Source: Fistulifera solaris (Eukaryota > Bacillariophyta > Bacillariophyceae > Naviculales > Stauroneidaceae). Taken from it: a stretch of 64,000 bases of DNA. The notes beneath the pieces are model-generated. The model was not told the DNA's origin. It ran no database searches and saw only the letters and a program-made list of their open reading frames with translations. The position numbers and the translations under genes were made by a program. Position 1 is the first letter of the stretch. Every line of letters starts with the position of its first letter. The stretch spans positions 744,001 through 808,000 of the forward strand of contig AP026128.1 in NCBI GenBank assembly GCA_030295235.1. The letters run 5' to 3'. This document shows positions 20,501 to 30,705 of this stretch, piece by piece.

Positions 20501-21230
20501 TCCTTTAAGCTAAACAAATTCAAATTGACCAAGTGACTTGCTTCATCTGCCGGAAACATCTGCCACATGGGCGCAAGGGTCCATCACCGACGGCGGGATT
20601 CCCGTCTGCATTGAAAATGTCGGGTCGAATCGATACGAGTCTTCGTGCGGTTGCCTCCTCTGCATTATATCGGAATCGCAAATTTAGATTGTCAGATAGT
20701 TTGGAAGGAATCCAGTCAGCGTGATTGGGTGCGTATTCTTCCCATTCTGCTCTATTTTCTTTCGTAACTAAAGGGAACCACCACACGCCGGAAAGATTCA
20801 AAAGATCACGAGCAGTTTGAGTTGTAGAAGGAAAATCAGGTATAGTGACGGTAGGATACTCTTCCTGGAGTATATTCGCAAATCTAGAAATGTCATTGGC
20901 TAGTCCTTTTGCTGCGGTCGCGTGTTGATGGGTCCATGACTCTTGCAGACGTTGCTGTACTTGAGCCGCTTGCGAATAAAATAAAGCCGCAGCTGTCTTT
21001 TTCTGCCTCTGAAGAGTCGAGTGATACACGAACTCGATACTGATCATAGCAGTAACGAAAAGCATAATCATGATTCCTTTCCTCACGTAAGCAACAGCTT
21101 GATTTTCGCTACTGGCGAGGCCTTCGGCCGTTCGGTCGCGCTGAATCGCGTCTTCCCCGCTTTCGATCGACCCTAAAGAGCCTTCATCGGCATATGAAGT
21201 GCCATCGTCGTGTGTCGCTGGTTGACTCAT
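17579..21230 (-). CDS. Receptor-type guanylyl cyclase fused to cyclic-nucleotide phosphodiesterase
   Basis: Makes and degrades a cyclic nucleotide in one ~1,150-residue membrane protein. An acidic cytosolic N-terminus is followed by TM1 (IMIMLFVTAMISIEFVYHS), a ~250-residue outside domain, TM2 (FVTALGFALAASMFAWYDLL), a class III cyclase domain (FADISGFT; KVETIGDSYVAV; LFGDTVNTAARMES) and a class I PDE domain (NPFHNFEHASHV; HDCDHWGVSNQQL). The Glu of KVETIGD favours GTP, but Gln replaces the usual second cyclase specificity residue, so substrate is not certain. Such fusions are known from diatoms, one linked to sex-pheromone signalling in Seminavis. Introns are at 19630-19720 and 19519-19622, around a 7-nt exon. 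Two one-base deletions occur: near C at 20574 and in the C run 19763-19767. Confidence 0.88.
19623..19629 (-). other. 7-nt micro-exon in the cyclase catalytic motif
   Basis: TTTGCAG is flanked by a perfect acceptor (TTTACAG just before it) and a donor (GTAAGG just after it). Joining ...GTTTTG + TTTGCAG + ACATCAGTGG gives VLFADISGFT, the canonical class III cyclase start motif. Its first metal-binding Asp codon is split between this exon (G) and the next (AC). Skipping it shifts the frame. Confidence 0.85.
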
Positions 21231-21330
21231 ATTCTATGAAAGTAAAGCTTCAGTTGAAATGGAATAAGACCATTGACGATGGGAGGAAAGATTATTTCGC
21301 TTTTGTCTTTATTGCGTCGTTTTCGTCAAA

Positions 21331-21804
21331 ATGCAAAATGCCCTCGCATCAAAATCCAGCCCAACAGATAACATCATTAGTGACACAGCACTACAACGAT
21401 GCAAAAGACCGCAGAAAGAGGTCATAGTCACAAAAGACGGATTCGCGTATTTTGTTCAAGTACCAGTTGAACAGCGTTGGGTACCGGTGTCGATGATGAT
21501 GTCCGCGACTTTTTCGTCCGTCTTTGTTAGACGTCGAAGATTCGCGTTTGTTTATTCATTGAATCAAGAAACAGTTATTTCAGCTAGCTATACATCCTTA
21601 CCTAAAGAGGAACTTCATTTAAAAAATAGTTATCCATTATTATTGGCTTTCTACGGCAGAGAATTGTTTTCGTCGACTACACTTGCTTATTGGCAACCAC
21701 GCATCGTCGACGTTCAATGGCTAGTTCTCCATAGCGTTTCTGCAGTTCAGACTCTCGGGCTTTCAACGCAGCGACTTCTTCCTTCAGCTTTTCAATGCGC
21801 TTGA
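21331..21804 (+). CDS. Hypothetical small protein, doubtful
   Basis: A 157-codon ATG-initiated frame in the spacer between the cyclase-PDE and CDC5 genes, running 128 bp into the antisense of the CDC5 3' end. Its middle (KDGFAYFVQVPVEQRWVPVS; FAFVYSLNQETVISASYTSL) is protein-like, but I recognise no domain. It may be a real small gene converging on CDC5, or chance. There is no codon or motif evidence to decide. Confidence 0.2.
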   Translation: MQNALASKSSPTDNIISDTALQRCKRPQKEVIVTKDGFAYFVQVPVEQRWVPVSMMMSATFSSVFVRRRRFAFVYSLNQETVISASYTSLPKEELHLKNSYPLLLAFYGRELFSSTTLAYWQPRIVDVQWLVLHSVSAVQTLGLSTQRLLPSAFQCA

Positions 21805-24088
21805 TTGCCGCTGCGGTCTCGATAGACTCGAGCAAGCCATAAACGGACTCCTCAATAGCTGCATCTTGAAACCGACCAAATGTTTCTAAGAATTCATCGG
21901 CAAACTCTTTCGACCGTTTGCTGTAACCCCCATTCATCACCTCAAGCTTGGATGCCAACTTAGCGTTCTTTTTGGCCAGAGCCTCCGTTGCGCTTTGCAA
22001 AATGTCAAACTCGCGACTAAGATTCTCAATGCATTTAGATTCCGACGATGCATCTGCGAAGTCGTGTGATAATCTGAAGTTGAAATCAGAACCTCTATTT
22101 GAATAGGCGTGCGACGTTTCCCGCTGGAGCACTTCAATGGCATCTTGACGGTTCTCCGCCTTCCCATCTCGAATAACATTCAACACGCGCTCGTCTACAA
22201 GTAACTCCGACTCTCTCTGCAAAAAGGATTTCGCTTGCTGAATTTGGCTGTCAGATAACTTTTCAAGCACAACTGGAGTTGTCGGCGGAAGCGGAGTTGG
22301 TGTTAAACCTTTCTTTTTCTTTAGTTTTGAGTCTTCCTTTTCGTGCGACTTAGCATCCATTGGGTACATATAGGCGTCGTGCTGGATCAGTCGGAGCATC
22401 TCTTCGCGCACCAAAGTCATCGCCTCGCTCTCCTGTATCGCCTGCATCACATGAGTAGTCGGTCGAGGCAAATCAGTTCGCTGCAGAACAGTGGACCGCT
22501 CTCGAAACTTTCTTTCCGCCTCTAATCGCCTTGCCTCTTGCTCTGCCGCTTCTACATCTGCCTGATCAGGCAGTGTGACGACGCCCTCCATTTCTTCTCC
22601 TTCTTCAACCGTAGTTGGTACAGCAAGCTCATATTCGTACTGCGGGGCAGGCAAAGCGGCAAGAGCAGCTTCCAGTTCCATACGTGCTTTCTTAAGCATG
22701 CGGCGTTCTTGTCTCGCTAATTCACGAATAGAATAATGACTAGTGGCAAAGGTGCCCCCACTGGCAGAAGCAGCATCACTCGGTAGATTCAACCCCAGTT
22801 CATCTCGACGCGTCAACGGAGTGGCTCCAACACCCCTGCGATCCGGCATAGCAGGAGTCGGTAAAGCTGCAAGTTTTTGATCCATGTCATCCGCGAGATC
22901 TTCGTCGTCCTCAAACTCAGTCTCCTGTCCCGGTAGCAAGGGTGTTTGCGCTTGAGATAGCTTTCTTAGCTGGCTGGCTTCCTGTACTAAGTCTCTGCGA
23001 GCAGTCGCAGGGGTTCGCATCGGAGTAGGAAGAGGACGATCCGTGTAATCACCAAGTAATGCTAATGTCGCGCCGCTTCCTGAATCAGCCACCAATGAAG
23101 CCTCTTGTTCCGCGGTGAGAACTTTGGCCATTTGTGCCAACTCTGTATCAGTCATTGTCGGCTGGGGAAGCTGGAGCATACCGCGGGGTCTGCGCTGCGA
23201 CTCTATATCTTCTTCGAGCTTCTTCGCTTGTTGCTCGTATTTGGCGTTCGTTTCCTCCAAAACACGCATACGTGCTTCTTCGCGTTTCTGAGCCGCAGCC
23301 GCGGCCTTGTCTCGTGTTCGATAGATATTCTCATTCACTTGATGAAAATTAACCGCTTTGAGACGCTTCTGTCGAAGTGCTTCACTTCGCGCAGCTTCAC
23401 TCGTAGTATCATGAAATCCCGCGGCAGCTGGTTTATAAAATGGAATTTCGGCTCCCAAATCAATATCCCTGCTCCGCTTCTTCCGCTTGGGTTGCGAACT
23501 CAACAGCCCGGCTTGTTTGAGCTCTCGTCGTTTCTGTAGATCAGCAAGGCGCTTTGCTTGTGCTAGCATCCTTTCACGCTCTTTGCGCTTGGCCTTTTTA
23601 CCCTGCGTGTTCGCCAGCCTCGCGCGTGCTTCTTGGAGCATTTCCATTTCATCTTCATCCATGTCAATCGGATCCGGACGCGCAGGCTTTGTCTCGGGAT
23701 GCGAATCAATCTGACCAGGACGTAATTGCTGTTGCTGACGGACATCTGCGGCACTATTACCCGTCGCAGCTTGGTCTAACAACTCTTCGTAGTGCTCCTG
23801 ACACTGCGTAGCCGTTCTCCCCACCAGCGGAGCAATTGTTTTCCATTGTGCAGGCATCAACTTTGCCAAATGCAACAACTTTTCATCTTCCGTGCGCGTC
23901 CATTCCGTCTTCTTTATACTAGGATCAAGCCACTCGTGCCAGCGTGCTTTTGCTTGCTTCGCTGTCTTGCGATTGAGAAGAGACGCAACTCGCGCCCATT
24001 GCTGCTTTCCGTACTTTTGCACAGCTGCTTTGAGAATTTCATCCTCGCTGTTCTTCCAAACACCTCCTTTGAGCTGTACTCGGACCAT
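21677..24088 (-). CDS. CDC5-like Myb splicing factor (Cef1/CDC5L)
   Basis: A core protein of the Prp19/NineTeen complex that activates the spliceosome in the nucleus. The 803-residue frame is intact and intronless, matching the family's usual ~750-850. Two N-terminal Myb repeats are clear: GGVWKNSEDEILKAAVQKYG...WLDPSIKK (residues ~8-56) and EWTRTEDEKLLHLAKLMPAQW...HYEELL (~59-105). Then come a basic segment (KKAKRKERERMLAQAKRLAD; KRKKRSRDIDL), the conserved IPFYKPAAAGFHDT stretch, TPL-rich repeats such as LPTPMRTP and GATPLTRRDELGLN, and a C-terminal coiled coil. This domain order is diagnostic. It starts at the ATG at 24088. Confidence 0.95.
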   Translation of the reverse strand: MVRVQLKGGVWKNSEDEILKAAVQKYGKQQWARVASLLNRKTAKQAKARWHEWLDPSIKKTEWTRTEDEKLLHLAKLMPAQWKTIAPLVGRTATQCQEHYEELLDQAATGNSAADVRQQQQLRPGQIDSHPETKPARPDPIDMDEDEMEMLQEARARLANTQGKKAKRKERERMLAQAKRLADLQKRRELKQAGLLSSQPKRKKRSRDIDLGAEIPFYKPAAAGFHDTTSEAARSEALRQKRLKAVNFHQVNENIYRTRDKAAAAAQKREEARMRVLEETNAKYEQQAKKLEEDIESQRRPRGMLQLPQPTMTDTELAQMAKVLTAEQEASLVADSGSGATLALLGDYTDRPLPTPMRTPATARRDLVQEASQLRKLSQAQTPLLPGQETEFEDDEDLADDMDQKLAALPTPAMPDRRGVGATPLTRRDELGLNLPSDAASASGGTFATSHYSIRELARQERRMLKKARMELEAALAALPAPQYEYELAVPTTVEEGEEMEGVVTLPDQADVEAAEQEARRLEAERKFRERSTVLQRTDLPRPTTHVMQAIQESEAMTLVREEMLRLIQHDAYMYPMDAKSHEKEDSKLKKKKGLTPTPLPPTTPVVLEKLSDSQIQQAKSFLQRESELLVDERVLNVIRDGKAENRQDAIEVLQRETSHAYSNRGSDFNFRLSHDFADASSESKCIENLSREFDILQSATEALAKKNAKLASKLEVMNGGYSKRSKEFADEFLETFGRFQDAAIEESVYGLLESIETAAAIKRIEKLKEEVAALKARESELQKRYGELAIERRRCVVANKQV

Positions 24089-24862
24089 CTTTTTAAGCCA
24101 AAGTTAAACCAAATGCAAACCGATCTTATTGTAATCAAAGGGAACGATGGAAATGAAACATGCAAAATGCAACATAGAACACAACACAATACTCCGCGAC
24201 AAGGAAATGCTCCGCGATCCGCGATGCTGCTTTTGCCGTCGCGGACAGACGGTTATGAATACCACAAAGACACGCTACCTATACAAGTACTGTACTACGT
24301 AGTGACTACAGTATTGTGTGTGACCAGTAATCACTATAAGCCAAAGTGTAGACGACCTTTTCTGCGACTGAATTTCAGTCATGAGCCGTGAGAAATACTT
24401 TTACTGGTACGGTACCCTATTGAAAGGAAAGTCCATGTGACTGTCTTTCTTCCCCCGCTATCACATTATCCAAAGCTTTTTCATGGAACACTGAGCGTAC
24501 CACATTTTGGAATGTTGGTTGAGGAGGTCGTCCGTAGCAATAGTTTTATAAGGGCAAAAACCAGACGCTCATGAAATCGGGATGAAATAACGACACGTGG
24601 AACAGAATTACTCTCCCTTTTATTGTGCAGGGGCGTATCGTACCGGCGAAAATGTACGTCATCATCACTTTCCCGGACTTTCCCGTGCTTTCCTCGTCCC
24701 CGCCGCCGTTTTTTGCTTCTCGCGGCTTCTCTTCCTCTCGTCGCGCAAGATCCATGCAGCCACACAATAATAAAAAAAAAATCGATTTCCGCTGTGTTGT
24801 TTATAGTAAAAGCGACAAGTAACCTTTCTTTTAATCTTTTCAAGGTTTCATTAACTTATACA
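24089..24862. other. Divergent intergenic region
   Basis: 774 bp separating divergently transcribed CDC5 and CPN10 genes, holding both promoters and the CPN10 leader. Short palindromic text (ACTGTACTACGTAGTGACTAC region near 24291) is visible. No gene is supported here. Confidence 0.5.
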
Positions 24863-25302
24863 ATGTTCCGATCGAGTGTAAGTGTTCTGATTACGAAATC
24901 CAGCCGAGTTATATTTTCGTTCTTTTTTGTCGTTGCGATGAATACTCCGAGCCGTGTAATGAACTTGTGATCGATGGAGATCTAACATTTCAAATTTTGT
25001 TTTTAGGCACTTCTTCGTTCATTGGCCCCATTGGGAGACCGTGTCCTCGTTCGAAGGGCAGCAAAGAGACACAGACTGCCTCAGGTATCTTTTTGCCGGC
25101 GGACAAAACGAAAGATCCAAATGAGGGAACTGTAGTCGCCGTCGGTCCGGGTGAAAAAGACGTGACGGGCGCCATGCACCCCACGACGTTGAAATCTGGC
25201 GATATGGTCCTTCTTCCTGAATATGGTGGCCACAAAGTCAAGATCGACGACGAGGAATTGTTTCTTTTCCGCGAGTCGGACATTTTGGGAAAATTTGAGT
25301 GA
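24863..25302 (+). CDS. Mitochondrial co-chaperonin CPN10 (GroES), one frameshift
   Basis: Ten-kDa lid of the mitochondrial chaperonin. Exon 1 encodes only MFRSS (24863-24877). A 129-nt GT-AG intron (24878-25006, GTAAGT to TTTTAG) follows, and exon 2 continues ALLRSLAPLGDRVLVRR. After APLGDRVLVRRAA the frame must step back one base at the A run 25063-25065 to give KETQTASGIFLPADK (the mobile loop that contacts CPN60), then EGTVVAVGPG, LKSGDMVLLPEYGG and DEELFLFRESDILG, about 102 residues in total. All of the GroES fold is present. The missing A is probably an assembly error. No alternative splice explains it. Confidence 0.88.
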
Positions 25303-25395
25303 TTTGCTGATTGCTCGCCCTAGTTCCTTATTAGAATGTTTAAACAAATGAAAAAATCTTAGCTTAGAAAAACTTAGTTCTTCATGTCTTATCAT

Positions 25396-26909
25396 CTATT
25401 GGTAGTAAATTGGCTCGTCTTCAGCTTGGCTATCTTGAAAATCGGGACCCCTTCTTTCTTCAAACCCGTCGGTTTGCCATTCGGTACGCCGAATTCTACT
25501 TCTCTGTTGATCTGGACTATTGTCGGTCGCCCTTCTTCCCTGTTGACCTTTCCATTCTCTTTCTCGGTCATTCGAGAAGTCGTCAGCCCTTCCGATGCCT
25601 CCTCTGTCACGTCGACCTCTTCCTGTGCCGCGATCACCGTCTTGCCACGGCTCACCTTTTCGGCCTGATGGAAAGCGTTCTCTGTAAGACCTACTTCCTC
25701 TATCAAATCTATCCATATTTTCGTCGGCAGCGGGTCGTCTTCTCCTGGAGCGGTCGCTTCGAGGTTCGTCGTCCTCCGTAGTAGATCCGTTCTGTTGATT
25801 CATTGCCCTTACAATCACTTGTTGATAAAACAGGGTAACACCGGCAGTGACACGATCTCGTATACGATGCTGGCGATCCAAGAACATGAGTCGGTCGAAA
25901 AGACGCACGGCGAAGACCGTCAGCTGCTGCCGCAATCGCAACTCCATTGTCACCTCCCAAAGTTCTTGCAGCAATCCAACTACACGCATACCGGCGGTGC
26001 GCACAAGATCTCCCAAAGCAGACGGCTGAGTTGCCAAGTAAGCAAAGAAGCCCGCGCCCAGTAATCCTCCCAGCCACTTTGGGACCAATGGAACGTTGCC
26101 ACCAACTGTGCTACCGACAATGGCAATGGATATTAAAGTGTACATCATGTTGAAGGAGGAAGCATTCGGAGAGGGTTGATAATTCCATGGGTTGCTCGTT
26201 GGAGGATAAGGGCGACGAGGACCAGCGCGTAGACACGCCTTGACGTGTCGCCACGTTGGATATTCTTTCCATACCCTGCGGGATCTTTGCATGGTCCACA
26301 GCATCGCCAAAGCTAGAGAGCGGACGCAGTCCCCAAATGCTCCACGGAGCAAGTAGCCGATTGTAAAAGCCAGTGCACCAGGATGCCACCAACCGTGTAA
26401 GAGAAATGCACTCAACAATGCGCCCGTGGAAAAGCACTCGCAAACAATAATAATCGGCCGCGAAATGTGGATTGAAATAACGTCACCGGGTCTCGTCGTG
26501 CTGATGCGTATTCAGGAACTTTCCCCTCTTTTGACTCGCTGTATTCACCGAAAGCTCCTAAATTACCGTCTTCTTCGAGGCGAACCTCGGGACCCGAAGC
26601 TTTAGATCGGAAATTGTAATGTATTGGAGTTCTTGCAGTAAAAGCAGACGCAGATTGTTGTGATGGAGGCGGTGGCGGTGGGGGCGGTCTATTGCTTCGA
26701 CCTTCTGGTGAATCATTCTGCCAGCGAGCGTTATAGTCATCGCTAGGATGGTATGGGTCGCCATTCGTTGGATACGATGCGGAGGCACCATCGCAACATG
26801 CAATGATGAGAAGGGACACGAGGAGAATGCACGCCGCAGTCGACTTTCGTCTTGTTCTCATTACCATTAGCGAATTGGCTCTAGCACTAACACTTCTGTT
26901 CGAATACAT
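25396..26909 (-). CDS. Secretory-pathway membrane protein with Pro-rich and Arg/Asp-rich tails (one frameshift)
   Basis: I do not recognise this protein. The N-terminus has a clear signal sequence (STAACILLVSLLIIACCDG). A Pro-rich run of eight prolines (about 26680-26700) follows, then several hydrophobic segments (RPIIIVCECF; LLSAFLLHGWWHPGALAFTI; MMYTLISIAIVGSTVGGN; WLGGLLGAGFFAYLA). The C-terminal ~110 residues are strongly charged (RSRRRRPAADE; GDRGTGRGRRDRGG). Total is about 504 residues. One base is missing near 26484-26490 (complement of CCCGG). Restoring it joins ARRDPGDVISIH in frame with the membrane part. The start may be the ATG at 26909 or a later one nearer the signal peptide. 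It ends 93 bp from the convergent CPN10 gene. Confidence 0.6.
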
Positions 26910-27029
26910 CCTTTGGATGATCTGAATAAAAGGGGAGCACTTTATTGTTGGTTCATAGCCTGAAATGGCAAGAAGTAATGAATGGTTACGCGGTTGGAGA
27001 ACGACAACAACAAATGGCTCGAGGCTTCA

Positions 27030-27382
27030 TTTTTCCTTTACAATCCCCTTGCAAAACGTTACGGATTTTATTTAATAGAGCGACATCCAAAGTGATAGAT
27101 CATAATTAGTCATCTAAAACCATTACCAGAGTATGGCTGTTTGTGTAGTCTGAAACCCTTAAAGGTCAACTGATTTCATTCGATCCATTAAGGTTATCTG
27201 ACTTAAAAGTTGAATAACCTTAATTAGATCGATCGTCATGAGTGTACCCTTATGGATTTCAGTGTACAGAACGAACGATAGTCAAAAAGCGGTTTTTGAT
27301 TGCTAACTACAATCCATAACGTTTTGTGTCGTTTCACTAAGTAAAATCCGTAAGATTTTGCAAGGGGATTGTAAGGAAAAAA
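27030..27382. mobile_element. Hairpin MITE, family 1, copy A
   Basis: A 353-bp element whose ends are inverted repeats (left TTTTCCTTTACAATCCCC..., right ...GGGGATTGTAAGGAAAA). The complementarity continues inward: TTACGGATTTTA against TAAAATCCGTAA, and TTAAGGTTAT against ATAACCTTAA at the centre. The whole element could fold as one long hairpin. A 3-bp TCA lies on each side (27027-27029 and 27383-27385) and may be the target duplication. A second copy lies at 56547-56900. No transposase is encoded. Confidence 0.85.
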
Positions 27383-27385
27383 TCA

Positions 27386-27956
27386 CGAAAGATGTTGTTC
27401 TTATTGGGCAGAAGAACCTTTTTTCATTGCATGTTATCTGTTAAGCTACAAAATGCATCGACCACAAGAGTTTCAAAATGTACAGGAGGGACTGTTACTT
27501 GTGCGGAAACGATGCTGTTACTTCAAAGGGATGAAAAATTTTGCATCAAGTTGCAAGTTGCAATAATTCGAGGCTTAATGCCGTCATGAGGAAATTTTTG
27601 TATCGTTTTCACTGCGTGGAAATGAGCGTCTCTCCGTGCATTCGAGGCAAAGAACCGTTTCGAGAGTGTCATCAGGAGCCTGTAAAATTGAATGCTTCGA
27701 CAGGCTGTCGACTTCACATATTCCTTCAGCCGAGCAATCAGAGACTCATCTCTGTCATTCAATTCTCCTGAAACAAGCTTTTCAAACTATGAGTTCCATC
27801 ATCCCGTTGACAGAAAGGAAAGAGAAATAGTGAAACGGAGAAAGTGACGCTTTTGCGTGGTGGAGTTGCAAGAAAATGGGCACAAAATCAAAACCGACAA
27901 GAGAAAATTCCAAAGAATAGTCGAAGAAATAACATAGCATGCAAGGTTTTACTTTT
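27386..27956. other. Intergenic, no gene supported
   Basis: 571 bp between copy A of the MITE and the PRMT7 stop codon. Open frames at 27523-27771 on both strands are short and lack a recognisable motif. I see nothing else. Confidence 0.45.
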
Positions 27957-30233
27957 TTAATAATCGAAGCTGTCTCTTCTAGGGACCATTCGGTTGATGG
28001 CGACATCGCAATCGTGAGTGAGGGGCGGGGATAGACCGCCGTAAAAGAAATCGATACACACCACGACATCCTCCAGGTCACTTTCTTCAATGTAAATGCT
28101 CGGATTCGGCAGCATTCTGACTAGTTGATGATACGGTTTACCACTAGTCGAGATCGACCAGCCTGCTTTCGGAAAGTCATACTCGATCCAAAAGACGACA
28201 GCATCAACTCGTCCCGTTCTTTTGAATTGTTCCATGGCGCCAACACGCACGCCATCAAAGGGTGTGTTCGCTCCCATTTCAAATGAATCCATTAGAAAAT
28301 CATCGGTGAGCTTCTTGTGTTCGAACTGCCAGAACAAGGGTAACGATACATCGTAGCGGGTGAAGTCTCCTGCAATCGAATTTAGGTGTGAATGGTCCAA
28401 ACCGAGAATGGATTCGTCTTCGTCGCCGCATCGAGAATAGGCAGATCTGAGTTGTTCGCTTTCAATGACACACGCCATTATACGGAAGGAAGATGGTAGA
28501 AATAAGGTTTGATCCGAAATCATGTTCTTTCGTCGCAGCGAACGGCATTTGTAATAAAAGTTCAAGCTTTCCTGTAAATGCCACCCTTCAAACATATGGT
28601 AGTAGTCGGCAATAATGATGTCAGGGGGTTGACCCCACAAATCGCCTACGGTCAAATTTTCCAAACGACTGGGAATGACGTCAAATTTAGCACTAACGCC
28701 GTCGCTGGTCAACGGAAGTCCATTACCACATTGTGCGATGCGTGCTGCCATCATTGCAAGGTTCTCCGAATTGCTCTCAACAGAGATGACATTGGTTGCT
28801 CCCAATAAAGCCGCCAAGCATGCACCCCATCCTCCATCCGAGATGTCAAGAATTCTCGCAGCTTTACCGTTCGGGTGTGCCGCAAGAGAATACTCCAAAG
28901 CAGTCTGAAAGACGTTGAGGCGAGTGTTGTCGTTTAGCTGGTAGGCACGAAGGGGAGAAATCAGCGCAGAGTCTCTATCGTCCTTCATTCCAGATTCTGC
29001 TAGTTCACCCTTCCATATCGCCTCGACGAAGATTCTTTCATCGTTGTGAGAGAATTCTAAGGAGATTGTATCTTGAGGCATTGCATCCATTTCGATCCCA
29101 TCCGGCAACAGTTGTAGGCATTGATGCCAGTGGTCTTGGAACGGCTGTTTCCCCGGCTCGCACGAATACGTGATATCTTCCCAGAGGTCTAGCTCCCACC
29201 ACAAAAGTACGCCAGTTACTTTTCCTTTTGTTTTCACCGAGAAAGCAGTAGACTGTCGACGACCGTCAATACCAACCATCGCAGCGTCTCGACTGGCAAA
29301 ATCGAACGCAAATACAGGAACAGCATCCGAGAGACTGATCAACTCATTTGTTTCGAAGAGCTGTTTTGCGTGAACAGGTAATTGTACGCATCGTGCATCG
29401 AGGAGCGGATTCGATCCGCTCGAATCCATGCTCCAACGTAGCGGCTGACAATTGCCGAACGACTTCGCAATTTTATCATTGTGTGGCCCATAGAAATCTT
29501 TCAGCCAGTTTTGCCCTCCCTCTTTGCAACTAACAAGTTGCGCGTAGACTCGAGCCCGCTGGGGAATCATGATGGCATCATCTTGCAAGTGTCGGTTCCA
29601 TGCATCTCGCACGGCAGGAAGAATGCCTTCTCCCAGCAAACCACTTTCTAAAAGCTCCGATACGCACAAGTCTGCCTTGGGAGATAAAGCCGGAAGCTCG
29701 CATGAGTGACCTTCCACCACAGTTATGACATCGGATAAGTTATTGTCTTGAATCGTTTGTTTTGCCACACTGGCCATCTCTTCGTCCATTTCGATAGCAA
29801 TTACTTCCACTTTGCACGTTTTCAGAGTCTCCTGAAAGGATCTGGCAGCCAACATGCCCAGCAAACCCGTGCCACAACCAATGTCGAGTACACGACACGT
29901 GCAATTGATGGCTTCGCTTTCCTTACATACTCGTTCTTTCAACTTCTCCACCGCGCTTTGTATCGCCTTTTGATACATTTCGTTTCGGGCGACATCATTC
30001 AGCATGGGAAAGACCCATCGCTTGGTTCGAAAGAATTGAGTGGTGGGGTTCATGGAGTACTTTCCTCCCATCAAATTTTTCCATTCAATTCCTCCATGCT
30101 TCTCATCCAAACAAGCCAACAAGACAATGTCGTTTTTGTTGCCGTGCTCATCGGTAGTGCTCATCCGAACAAATTCATTGTATCGAGCCGCTTCAAGAGC
30201 TTTCGCTAGATCTTCGGGTATTTCCTCACTCAT
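27957..30233 (-). CDS. Protein arginine methyltransferase 7 (PRMT7)
   Basis: Transfers methyl groups from S-adenosylmethionine to protein arginines, giving mainly monomethylarginine in the characterised family. The 758-residue frame is intact and intronless, and the length fits the two-domain PRMT7 architecture. The N-terminal half has the SAM motif VLDIGCGTGLLG (residues 115-126), the acidic post-I position VIAIEMDEEM, and the double-E loop SELLESGLLGE (192-202). The second, degenerate methyltransferase half has RILDISDGGWGACLAALLG and IIADYYHMFEGW. The start ATG is at 30233. A TACGGAGTA motif sits about 125 bp upstream. Confidence 0.93.
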   Translation of the reverse strand: MSEEIPEDLAKALEAARYNEFVRMSTTDEHGNKNDIVLLACLDEKHGGIEWKNLMGGKYSMNPTTQFFRTKRWVFPMLNDVARNEMYQKAIQSAVEKLKERVCKESEAINCTCRVLDIGCGTGLLGMLAARSFQETLKTCKVEVIAIEMDEEMASVAKQTIQDNNLSDVITVVEGHSCELPALSPKADLCVSELLESGLLGEGILPAVRDAWNRHLQDDAIMIPQRARVYAQLVSCKEGGQNWLKDFYGPHNDKIAKSFGNCQPLRWSMDSSGSNPLLDARCVQLPVHAKQLFETNELISLSDAVPVFAFDFASRDAAMVGIDGRRQSTAFSVKTKGKVTGVLLWWELDLWEDITYSCEPGKQPFQDHWHQCLQLLPDGIEMDAMPQDTISLEFSHNDERIFVEAIWKGELAESGMKDDRDSALISPLRAYQLNDNTRLNVFQTALEYSLAAHPNGKAARILDISDGGWGACLAALLGATNVISVESNSENLAMMAARIAQCGNGLPLTSDGVSAKFDVIPSRLENLTVGDLWGQPPDIIIADYYHMFEGWHLQESLNFYYKCRSLRRKNMISDQTLFLPSSFRIMACVIESEQLRSAYSRCGDEDESILGLDHSHLNSIAGDFTRYDVSLPLFWQFEHKKLTDDFLMDSFEMGANTPFDGVRVGAMEQFKRTGRVDAVVFWIEYDFPKAGWSISTSGKPYHQLVRMLPNPSIYIEESDLEDVVVCIDFFYGGLSPPLTHDCDVAINRMVPRRDSFDY

Positions 30234-30705
30234 GTTACGTTTTACTCCGTCTTACAGATGATTTACCATTGTAATTATAACTTTACTTCGGATCCTTCGA
30301 AGATTTCATAACATAAAAAGGCGTCGAAAGGATCTCATTTTTTTGGCGGGAAAGTATTACGGAGTACTCTATTATAACCTTAAGCGACACACCGTTCACC
30401 GCAACCGCAATGCAAAATGCAAATGCGGTTGTCGTCGTTTCTTAGGGGGACCCCTTGGCCCATCGTAAGTGATCCCCCGAGGAACGAGAACGATAGACCC
30501 CGGCGATAACATGTAATTCTCCCCACAGGGTTAGACGCCAAAGGTGGCTATGAACCTATTTCTCAAAAGAAAAAGAAATTGCAGAAGGCACAAACGCACT
30601 AATATCGAGAGCGCTGCTTTTCGATCATTTACTGATCCAAACGAGAGAGAACCGAGATTAAGGAACAGATAAAAGACAACACTATCATTACCACTCTAGC
30701 CAATT
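30234..30705. other. Intergenic, no gene seen
   Basis: 472 bp upstream of PRMT7 and downstream of the HMG-box gene. It contains TACGGAGTA at 30358-30366 and a G+C-rich patch (GGGGGACCCC, GATCCCCCGAGG; 30440-30485) that could fold, but I could not match it to a known RNA. Confidence 0.45.

Noticed and set aside
24481-24970. Overlapping frames around 24.5-24.9 kb
   Set aside because: They lie in the CPN10 leader and intron. Low-complexity Ser/Phe composition, no motif.
25063-25065. Mini-intron explaining the CPN10 frame change
   Set aside because: The only GT-AG pair nearby would be about 20 nt long and would delete conserved residues. A missing A is simpler.
30440-30560. G+C-rich foldable patch as a structured RNA gene
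   Set aside because: No cloverleaf, snRNA or SRP signatures could be matched, and pairing is short and broken.
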